A stretch of 7,519 nucleotides of DNA from positions 1 to 7,519 of the forward strand of contig JAGRKY010000062.1 of NCBI GenBank assembly GCA_020442095.1. The letters are read 5' to 3'. Position numbers and translations under genes: made by a program. This DNA comes from Bauldia sp. (lineage in GTDB: Bacteria > Pseudomonadota > Alphaproteobacteria > Rhizobiales > Kaistiaceae). A model generated the notes under the pieces. It ran no database searches. It saw nothing but the letters and a program-made list of their open reading frames with translations, and had not been told where the DNA came from. Of the stretch, positions 1 to 5,844 are shown in pieces (within the stretch, counting starts at the first letter, position 1; every line of letters starts with the position of its first letter).

Positions 1-1047
1 GTCCATGCCGGCATCATCGAGCCCGGACATTTTCGCTTCACCGCCAACGGCGAGACGGTGGTGCGGCTGGAAGAGCGCCTCGGCTATGTCCACAAGGGAA
101 TCGAAGGGCTGCTGATTGGCGCCGACCTCGAAAAGGCGGCGAAGCTCGCGGGCCGGGTTTCCGGGGATTCGACGGTCGCCTATGCGCTCGCCTTCGCCCG
201 CGCCGTCGAGGCGGCGGCCGATTGCGAGGCGCCGCCGCGGGCGCGATACCTCCGCGCGCTGATGGCCGAGCTGGAGCGGCTGGCCAACCACCTCGGCGAT
301 ATCGGCGCGATCTGCAACGACGCCGCCTTCTCCATCATGCTCGCCCATTGCGCCGTGTTGCGCGAGCGGGTGCTCCGCTTCGCGGACAGCGCCTTCGGGC
401 ATCGGCTGATGATGGACCGGATCGTCCCGGGCGGTGTGACCGCCGATCTCGATGCTTCCGACGCTACCGCGCTCCGCGACCTGATCGACATCATCCGCAA
501 GGCCTTCCCGCGGCTGATCCAGCTCTACGACCGGACCGCATCGCTCCAGGACCGGACGGTCGGGACCGGGCACCTGCGGCCGGAACTCGCGCGCCGCTTC
601 GCGCCTGGCGGATATGTCGGGCGTGGCGCCGGCCGAAGCTTCGATGCCCGCAAGACCGTTCCCTATCCGCCTTATGACGAGCTCACCTTCGCGGTGCCGA
701 CGCGCGACGAAGGCGATGTCAATGCGCGGGTCTGGATCCGGATCGAGGAGGTCCAGCAGAGCCTCCTGATCATCGAGCAAATCCTGGCGGCCCTGCCGGC
801 CGGCGAGCTGATGCGGGATATCCCGGCACAGAGCGGTGAAGGCCTCGCGCTGGTCGAGGGCTTCCGTGGCGACATCCTGGCCTGGGTCCGGCTCTCCGGC
901 GACGGCACCGTCGCGAATTGCCGCCTGCGCGATCCCTCGTGGTTCCAGTGGCCGCTGCTGGAAGCCGTCATCGAGAGCAACATCGTTGCCGACTTCCCGC
1001 TCTGCAACAAGTCGTTCAACTGCTCCTATTCGGGACACGACCTGTGA
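1..1047 (+). CDS. Hydrogenase-like (NuoD/HycE-type) large subunit without NiFe ligands, 5' truncated
   Basis: The reading frame is open from base 1, and 348 residues are visible; the N-terminus lies outside the window. Family-typical segments are VHAGIIEPGHFRF (residues 1-13), ERLGYVHKGIE (25-35), AELERLANHLGDIGAIC and DRTVGTGHL. These align well with HycE/HyfG (group 4 hydrogenase) and NuoD (complex I). In catalytic enzymes the first metal-binding motif reads RxCGxC. Here the equivalent reads RVSGDS (52-57), shortened and without cysteine. The last motif, normally DPCxxC, reads NCSYSGHDL (340-348), and the chain ends there with no cleavable tail. Both cysteine pairs are therefore gone and a NiFe centre is not expected. 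This matches energy-converting hydrogenase-related (Ehr) subunits, which by inference couple some other redox reaction to ion transport at the cytoplasmic membrane face. The product may be labelled formate hydrogenlyase subunit 5 or HyfG, but hydrogenase activity is doubtful. The stop overlaps the next start by one base (TGATG), indicating translational coupling. Confidence 0.9.
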   Translation, partial: VHAGIIEPGHFRFTANGETVVRLEERLGYVHKGIEGLLIGADLEKAAKLAGRVSGDSTVAYALAFARAVEAAADCEAPPRARYLRALMAELERLANHLGDIGAICNDAAFSIMLAHCAVLRERVLRFADSAFGHRLMMDRIVPGGVTADLDASDATALRDLIDIIRKAFPRLIQLYDRTASLQDRTVGTGHLRPELARRFAPGGYVGRGAGRSFDARKTVPYPPYDELTFAVPTRDEGDVNARVWIRIEEVQQSLLIIEQILAALPAGELMRDIPAQSGEGLALVEGFRGDILAWVRLSGDGTVANCRLRDPSWFQWPLLEAVIESNIVADFPLCNKSFNCSYSGHDL

Positions 1048-1559
1048 TGCGGAAGATCCTCCTCGACAGCCTGCGTCGACCGCTGACCGAGACACCGCCG
1101 CTGCCGCAGGACGGCGAGACGGCCGAACTCGCCCGCGCCGTGGACAAGGCGGCCCGCCGCAGGCTCGGCCGGAGCCTTGCCATCCGCGAGGTCGATGCCG
1201 GCTCGTGCAACGGCTGCGAACTCGAAATCCATGCTCTCTCCAACGCCTTCTACGATCTCCAGCGCTTCGGGCTGAATTTCGTCGCCTCGCCGCGCCATGC
1301 CGACGTGCTGATGGTGACGGGACCGGTGACCGGGAACATGCGGGAAGCGCTCGAGCGCACCTACAATGCGACGCCGAATCCGAAATGGGTGATGGCGGTC
1401 GGCGGCTGCGCGCTCGACGGCGGCATCTTCGCCGGCAGCTATGCCGTCACCGGCGGGGTTGCCAGCGTGGTCCCCGTCGATATCCACGTCCCGGGCTGCC
1501 CGCCGTCGCCGACGGCCATCCTGCGCGGATTGATCGCCCTCCTCGAACGAGTGCGATAG
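1047..1559 (+). CDS. NuoB/HycG-like [4Fe-4S] small subunit of the hydrogenase-related complex
   Basis: This 170-residue protein belongs to the NuoB / hydrogenase small subunit family (HycG, HyfI). In these complexes it sits next to the large subunit and carries the last iron-sulfur cluster of the electron chain. The four expected ligands are present: C54 and C57 in GSCNGCE, C121 in VGGCALDGG, and C151 in PGCPPSP. Other family segments are SPRHADVLMVTGPVT (81-95) and VPVDIHVPGCPP. The first 45 residues are charged and variable. The ATG at 1047 is chosen because it overlaps the upstream stop (TGATG); the frame is also open further upstream, but only inside the large subunit gene. No strong Shine-Dalgarno sequence is visible, so translation probably depends on coupling. 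The chain is shorter than E. coli HycG, which continues well past the last cysteine. It probably forms the interface module with the preceding subunit, and the redox partner is unknown. Confidence 0.92.
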   Translation: MRKILLDSLRRPLTETPPLPQDGETAELARAVDKAARRRLGRSLAIREVDAGSCNGCELEIHALSNAFYDLQRFGLNFVASPRHADVLMVTGPVTGNMREALERTYNATPNPKWVMAVGGCALDGGIFAGSYAVTGGVASVVPVDIHVPGCPPSPTAILRGLIALLERVR

Positions 1560-1693
1560 GGCCCTGGCGGCGCGGCATTCCGACACCCCGCCCGCCCCGC
1601 TGTCTGGCCCTGCAGACGTCTTGGCGATACTCTCGCGCGGTGGCCGGCGGCCTTGCCGGGGAACAGGCAGGACCGGGAACCGGGTTGTTCGAG

Positions 1694-1699
1694 AAGGAG
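1694..1699 (+). promoter_or_regulatory. Ribosome binding site fixing the start of the small secreted protein
   Basis: AAGGAG lies five bases before the ATG at 1705. It selects this start over the upstream in-frame codon at 1621 and over the downstream ATG at 1729. Confidence 0.75.
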
Positions 1700-1704
1700 A
1701 CGAC

Positions 1705-2022
1705 ATGCGTGCGGAAACTGGATTGGGCATGAGGCGGGTCGCCGCCTCTATCGGCGTGACGCTCGCATTGTTCGCCACGCCCGCGCTGGCAGAGATGATC
1801 GATGGATATCCCGACGCCATCGTGTGTCATGTGTCGGATTTCCGGTCGATCGGCTACCTTCATCGCGTCAATGACGACGGCTCCGCCATCTACATGACGC
1901 TTGGCCAGGAGCTTGCCCGGGTAACCGCGGACGGCGTCTTCCACCGCGAAGGCGCCAAGGACTGCGACGGCAAGACCCTGAAACAGCTCGAAGCCGACGG
2001 CCAGGCGTTCGAATTCGAGTGA
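1705..2022 (+). CDS. Small exported two-cysteine protein, function unknown
   Basis: This 105-residue protein is not assigned to a family. Residues 1-29 form a Sec-type signal peptide: a basic MRR segment, a hydrophobic core VAASIGVTLALFATPALA, and a predicted cut after ALA. The mature part is about 76 residues, acidic, and likely periplasmic. It has two cysteines, in AIVCHVSDF and AKDCDGKTL, far enough apart to form a disulfide in the periplasm. The middle (GYLHRVNDDGSAIYMTLG) looks like short beta strands. The start is set by AAGGAG at 1694-1699. The gene follows the hydrogenase-related small subunit by 145 bases on the same strand, so it may be read from the same transcript or from its own promoter; no clear promoter is seen. 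It ends 15 bases from the convergent cytochrome gene. The coding call rests on the signal peptide, the ribosome binding site and the good fit between its neighbours. Confidence 0.8.
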   Translation: MRAETGLGMRRVAASIGVTLALFATPALAEMIDGYPDAIVCHVSDFRSIGYLHRVNDDGSAIYMTLGQELARVTADGVFHREGAKDCDGKTLKQLEADGQAFEFE

Positions 2023-2037
2023 TCACGCCTCGGCGCG

Positions 2038-4443
2038 CTACGGCAGGCTCTTCCTGAGGTCCTCGACGAAGGCGCGGACCTGCGGATCATTCGGCGTGAG
2101 CGCCAGTAGCTGCTCGGCATATTTCAGGGCGGCTTCGATATCGCCTGCATCCCGGTTGAAGGTCGCCAGCGCCATCAGCATGTCCGGATTCTCGGGATGG
2201 TCCGCGACATAGGCCGCCAGCAGGTCGATCGCCTCCGCCGCCTGGCCGGTGGAATGCAGCCCGACCGCATAGACGTAGAGGTAGCGGGCATCTTCCGGGT
2301 CGAGTTCCACGGCACGCCCCAGTTCCGCGACCGCCTCGTCCGGCCGCTGCATCCGGATAAGGGTGAGCCCCAGCACATGGTGGAGGCCCGCATCGTCCGG
2401 TGACAGGGCGATACCGTCGCGGAGGACCTTCTCCGCCTGCTCATTGTTGCCCTTCATCCGATAGAGATCGGCGAGATTGACGGTTGCCGGCGCGTAGCGC
2501 GGGCTGAGGCGGAGGGCCGCGAGGTATTCCGCTTCCGCGTCGTCGACCCGCCCCTGGCTCACGAAGAAGGAACCGAGCGCGGACCGCGACTCGGGCCGAT
2601 CGGCGTTCAACCGATGCGAGGCGACGAATTCAGCGGTCGCGCCTTCGAGCCGCGCGCGGTCGTCCGGCGCAAGCTGCTCAAGCGGCACGTCACCGAGCAG
2701 CGACGCGGCCCGTGTTCTCACGCCGCGGATCGGGTCGACCAGAAGGGGTCCGGCAGCATTCCACCGCTGCTGCACCGGCAGGTTCTCGATCATGTCGAGG
2801 GCGCCGATCCGCACCATCGGATCGCGGTCGTTGAGGCCGGCCCGCGCGAGATCGATATTCGCCGGGGAGAGACGCGAGGCAAGCTCGGTCAGCGCGCTCG
2901 CCCGCGCAATCGCCGGCGCGGCGGGATTGCCGGCGACGTCCGCAAGCAGGCCGGGGGCGCCCGCCTTCTGGTGCCAGGCGGCATCGAAGGCGGCCGCGTA
3001 GGTCTGGAAGCCTTCGCGCTTCGGCCCGAACCAGTTCTCGACCGCCGCCGCGGCCCATTCGGCCGACTTGTCGGCGTGGCAATCGTTGCAGGCATTCGGC
3101 GTGCCGAGGCTGACCGAAAGGTCCGGCCGCGGGACGCGGAAGCTGTGGTCGTGACGCGGATCGACCACCATGTAGGTGCGCTGCGGCATATGACAGGCCG
3201 GACAGCCGATCTCGGGTTCGATCCCCTCATGATGACTGTGGCTCGCGGCCTCGTATTTCGCCGGAGCATGGCACTGGAGACAGACGCCGTCGCCGTCGAG
3301 CTTCAGCTCGGCGCTGTGCGGGTCATGGCAGTCGCTGCAGGTGACGCCGGCATCGAACATCTTGCTCTGCTTGAACGAGGCGTAGTTGTAGACCTCGTCG
3401 AGCATCTGCCCGTCGGCGCTGAACAGCCCTTGCGACAGCGGCGACACCGCCTCGGTCTGCGACAGCGAGCGGCCGGGCACCCAGTCCTCGGCGATGGTGG
3501 AGCGCCGCGCATGGCAGAAGCCGCAGGTCTCGACCTCCTTGCGCAGGCGGTTGGGTGGCTTGCTGCGGACAGGGAGGCCGGTGTCGGGATCGGGGGTCCA
3601 GCTGACATCCGTCCGCTCGTTGAAATCGACGACAAGTCCCTTCTGCGGATCATCTTGCCTGCCGAAGGGCCACCAGCTCTCCTGCGATTCAGCCCATTTG
3701 ACGTGCGCCGCGCCGGCGCCGTGGCAGGTCTCGCATCCGACGCTGATTTCCGACCAGGTGGTGTGGAAGGTGTCGGTCTCGGCGTCGTAGTTCTTGCGGA
3801 CGTTGGTCGAATGACACTCCGCGCACATGAAGTTCCAGTTCTGGTTGAGCTTCGTCCAGTGCAGGATGTCGTCGTGCGGGATGTCCTCGTCCGGATAGAG
3901 GTGGAACCAGCGCTGGCCGCCCTTCTCTTTCGGCCGCGTATCCCAGGCGATCGACAGCGCCTGGATGCGGCCGTCCGGGAACTCGATCAGGTATTGCTGG
4001 AGGGGCTCGAGCCCGAAGGTGTATTTGATCTCGAAGGGCTGGATCGTCCCGTCGGGACCGTCGGTCTCGACGAAGAACTTGCCGTCCTTGCGGAAGAAGC
4101 GCGAAACGACACCGTCCTTCTCGAAGGTGGTGTCGTTGAAGTCGCCGAGCACCGTCTCCTCGGTCGCATGGTCCATCGCATGGCGATGCTGGGACTGATG
4201 CCAGAGATTCGCCTCGCTCTCGTGGCAAGAGGCGCAGGTCTCGCTGCCGACGAACTCGGCCGTATCGGCGCTCTCGGCGATCGCGACAGGGGTGCCGGTC
4301 GCCAGCAGCTCGTAGCCCGCGCCGATCGTGACCGTAACCGCCAGCACGGCCGCCACGCCGGCAACCACCGGACGCCACCAGGGGCGGTCGCGGGGCGCCG
4401 TCGGCTCTATCGGTTGGTCGGCGGTCTCACCAGACACGGGCAT
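2038..4443 (-). CDS. Membrane-anchored octaheme c-type cytochrome with HEAT-like and TPR repeats
   Basis: This 801-residue protein resembles the cytochrome c554/c'-like multiheme family fused to tetratricopeptide repeats. A single membrane helix (about 24-45, after PWWRP) should act as an N-terminal anchor and place the rest in the periplasm. Eight CxxCH heme sites follow, at residues 70, 207, 237, 307, 369, 388, 414 and 452. Many extra histidines that could serve as distal ligands are present, for example SQHRHAMDH, SHSHHEG and DPRHDHSF. Residues about 505-590 look like HEAT-type helical repeats (DRDPMVRIGALDMI, IRGVRTRAASLL). Residues about 620-795 contain about five TPR units, such as GRVDDAEAEYLAALRLSP and QRPDEAVAELGRAVELDP. 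The likely role is electron transfer or a multiheme redox reaction with a protein-docking tail; the substrate is unknown. ATG 4443 with GAGG at 4447-4450 is preferred over an upstream TTG at 4464, which has no ribosome binding site. A small hairpin (4466-4482) lies in the leader. Maturation would require a cytochrome c assembly system encoded elsewhere. Confidence 0.93.
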   Translation of the reverse strand: MPVSGETADQPIEPTAPRDRPWWRPVVAGVAAVLAVTVTIGAGYELLATGTPVAIAESADTAEFVGSETCASCHESEANLWHQSQHRHAMDHATEETVLGDFNDTTFEKDGVVSRFFRKDGKFFVETDGPDGTIQPFEIKYTFGLEPLQQYLIEFPDGRIQALSIAWDTRPKEKGGQRWFHLYPDEDIPHDDILHWTKLNQNWNFMCAECHSTNVRKNYDAETDTFHTTWSEISVGCETCHGAGAAHVKWAESQESWWPFGRQDDPQKGLVVDFNERTDVSWTPDPDTGLPVRSKPPNRLRKEVETCGFCHARRSTIAEDWVPGRSLSQTEAVSPLSQGLFSADGQMLDEVYNYASFKQSKMFDAGVTCSDCHDPHSAELKLDGDGVCLQCHAPAKYEAASHSHHEGIEPEIGCPACHMPQRTYMVVDPRHDHSFRVPRPDLSVSLGTPNACNDCHADKSAEWAAAAVENWFGPKREGFQTYAAAFDAAWHQKAGAPGLLADVAGNPAAPAIARASALTELASRLSPANIDLARAGLNDRDPMVRIGALDMIENLPVQQRWNAAGPLLVDPIRGVRTRAASLLGDVPLEQLAPDDRARLEGATAEFVASHRLNADRPESRSALGSFFVSQGRVDDAEAEYLAALRLSPRYAPATVNLADLYRMKGNNEQAEKVLRDGIALSPDDAGLHHVLGLTLIRMQRPDEAVAELGRAVELDPEDARYLYVYAVGLHSTGQAAEAIDLLAAYVADHPENPDMLMALATFNRDAGDIEAALKYAEQLLALTPNDPQVRAFVEDLRKSLP

Positions 4444-4587
4444 TGTCCTCGTACGCTTCCTCAAGCCCGCGGGGCACGCGGGTGGCCGCGATCCCTCGCT
4501 GCCGGCCCGGGCATCCTATCGTGTCCTGGACGCTGCAAGCGACCGAATTCAATGCGGTCTCATGCGGCGGCCCGGCGCATCATCCGG

Positions 4588-4917
4588 TCAGTCGAACACG
4601 ACCTGGACGTAGACGTTGCCTTCCTGCTGGTAGTAGCGGCCGCCGCAGTAATAGTAATAGCCACCATAATAGGGGCCGTAGGGGCAACCCGGCGGAAGGG
4701 CCGCGACCCGGTAGGCGGTGCGGCGCGCAACCCGGCGCGAGGTGCGGCGGGCGACACCGGCATAGCTGACCGGAGTCAGCGGGCGCCCGACACGGGCCTG
4801 GGCGTCGCCGACGACGCTCGGGACCCCGGGGATGCCCAGCTCGGCGCCGATTTCAAGACCGGTCACCCCGACGATCGCGGCGAGTCCGACCACCGCCATT
4901 CTCTTGAAGCTCTTCAC
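4588..4917 (-). CDS. Small exported tyrosine/glycine-rich protein, function unknown
   Basis: This 109-residue protein has a signal sequence (KSFKRMAVVGLAAIVGVTG) and a likely cut after AQA at residue 41. The mature part is only about 68 residues and has two halves. The first is an arginine-rich stretch (VARRTSRRVARRTAYRV, 55-71). The second is a tyrosine/glycine-rich stretch (GPYYGGYYYYCGGRYYQQ, 81-98) flanked by C78 and C91, ending in the strand-like NVYVQVVFD. The start is a GTG at 4917 whose bases overlap the stop of the DUF2092 gene (GTGA), preceded at seven bases by AAGGAG. The ATG at 4899 is also in frame but would remove the basic start of the signal peptide. Tight coupling to the DUF2092 gene suggests a shared job in the envelope. 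I recall similar short RR/YY-rich proteins beside such genes in other alphaproteobacteria, but I know of no assigned function. Confidence 0.82.
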   Translation of the reverse strand: MKSFKRMAVVGLAAIVGVTGLEIGAELGIPGVPSVVGDAQARVGRPLTPVSYAGVARRTSRRVARRTAYRVAALPPGCPYGPYYGGYYYYCGGRYYQQEGNVYVQVVFD

Positions 4918-5720
4918 TGGTCCTCTCCTTCCGGGGTCAGGTCCGGGATGCCATCGACATCGCCGAGCTCGGCGATATCCACCTCGACCGCGCTTCCGGG
5001 GTCAAAGCCGAAATCGTCCTTCGCGACGTCGGCCCCGGTCTTCCAGTCGCGGAAAGCGACCCGATACTGGGGCCCCAGGGTCACCAGCTTGCTGGTCACC
5101 GAATAACGGCACGGGTAGGGAGCATCGCCCATCGCGATCCAGATTTCCCAGTCGACACCCTCGGTGCGGAAGGCGAGGTGATTGCACTCGACACCGGCGA
5201 CGACGCCACTGCCGAGATCCTTGACGTCGATGACGTTGTCCATCAGCGCGTCATAGACATCAGACAGAAGAAGGTCGGCCCCCGGCGCCGCGATCCCGTA
5301 GTCGATCCTCAGGCGATCGACGAGTTCGTCGACGCTCCCGGGAATCTCCACCTGCGTGTAGCTGTCCATGTCCTTTCCGAGCACGGAGAAGGTCTTGCCG
5401 TCGAAGACCATCTCCATGTCGACGAAACCGCCGGTTCGCGTTGCCCGGAGCTTGTCCGGCCGGCTTAGCGACACGGTGCCGGTGCTGGCAAAGTCGAGCT
5501 TCTGCAGATCGGTCGTCACCACCTCGATGTCGCTGTCATAGGTGAAGGAAATCACCTGCTGCGCAGCCAGGTAGTCGGACATTTCCTTGAGCAGTTCGCG
5601 CGCCTGGCCGTCGTCGGCAGAGGCCGGCGCGACGCCAAATCCTGCAACCGCCATGGCCAGCGCCATGCCCGTAATGGCCGGCCATCCCCGGCTCATGGTT
5701 TCCGACTCTCCGCGGCTCAT
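4914..5720 (-). CDS. DUF2092 family exported protein
   Basis: This 268-residue predicted periplasmic protein resembles the DUF2092 family, which has no established function and whose fold is thought to be related to lipoprotein-carrier (LolA-like) beta barrels. Residues 1-35 are a signal peptide ending in APASA. The mature chain starts with a helix (ARELLKEMSDYLAAQQVISFTYDSDIEV) and continues with strand-rich text typical of the family: STGTVSLSRPDKLRATRTGG, EMVFDGKTFSVLG and DWEIWIAMGDAPYPCRYSV. Two cysteines (VECNHL and YPCRYS) are within 30 residues of each other. The start at 5720 has GAGGAG at 5725-5730, four bases upstream. A second in-frame ATG at 5696 repeats the same MSRG start and could also be used. 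The acidic C-terminus (DVDGIPDLTPEGEDQ) overlaps the next gene by four bases. A role in binding or moving a lipid or other envelope component is inference only. Confidence 0.88.
   Translation of the reverse strand: MSRGESETMSRGWPAITGMALAMAVAGFGVAPASADDGQARELLKEMSDYLAAQQVISFTYDSDIEVVTTDLQKLDFASTGTVSLSRPDKLRATRTGGFVDMEMVFDGKTFSVLGKDMDSYTQVEIPGSVDELVDRLRIDYGIAAPGADLLLSDVYDALMDNVIDVKDLGSGVVAGVECNHLAFRTEGVDWEIWIAMGDAPYPCRYSVTSKLVTLGPQYRVAFRDWKTGADVAKDDFGFDPGSAVEVDIAELGDVDGIPDLTPEGEDQ
4925..4930 (-). promoter_or_regulatory. Ribosome binding site supporting the GTG start of the tyrosine-rich protein
   Basis: On the minus strand AAGGAG lies seven bases before the GTG at 4917, inside the end of the DUF2092 gene. 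It supports the GTG rather than the ATG 18 bases further on. Confidence 0.75.
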
Positions 5721-5793
5721 GACGCTCCTCGCATGGTGAATTCGCCCGCCAGCGTGCCGGCAGGCGTGAAACTCGATTCGCGATTGACTTTAT

Positions 5794-5828
5794 GCCAACG
5801 GCGACCGGTATGCACGATCGCCGTCGGC
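5794..5828 (-). terminator. Long hairpin after the HAD phosphatase gene, probable terminator
   Basis: The arms are 5794-5807 and 5815-5828, with a seven-base loop. Read as minus-strand RNA this gives 14 pairs with no mismatch, two of them G-U. It begins 16 bases after the HAD stop. Only a poor U-tract follows (AUAAAGUC), so it could be an intrinsic terminator, a Rho-linked structure or a 3'-end stabiliser. It separates the sulfatase/HAD pair from the DUF2092 gene. Confidence 0.6.
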
Positions 5829-5844
5829 AGCGGACGTGAGACCG

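Noticed and set aside
1602..1659. Two five-pair hairpins (1602-1617 and 1644-1659) after the hydrogenase-related operon
   Set aside because: Stems this short are expected by chance in GC-rich DNA and no U-tract follows; not called as terminators.
4444..4464. Upstream TTG start for the cytochrome (seven extra residues)
   Set aside because: No ribosome binding site precedes the TTG, and the ATG at 4443 has GAGG just upstream. It cannot be fully excluded.
4466..4482. Six-pair hairpin in the cytochrome leader
   Set aside because: Perfect but short, and it does not cover the ribosome binding site. Too weak to call a regulatory element or riboswitch.
2614..5106. An 830-codon open frame on the + strand, opposite the cytochrome, tyrosine-rich and DUF2092 genes
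   Set aside because: Over the cytochrome it is in exact codon register with the real gene. Its stops would need TTA, CTA or TCA codons in the sense gene, which are rare at this GC. The translation has no family features, and the opposite strand carries eight CxxCH motifs and clear signal peptides.
5784..5814. TTGACT and TATGCA on the + strand, resembling a promoter
   Set aside because: The spacing is 19 bases, the second box is within the hairpin, and no + strand gene follows. An antisense RNA promoter is possible but unsupported.
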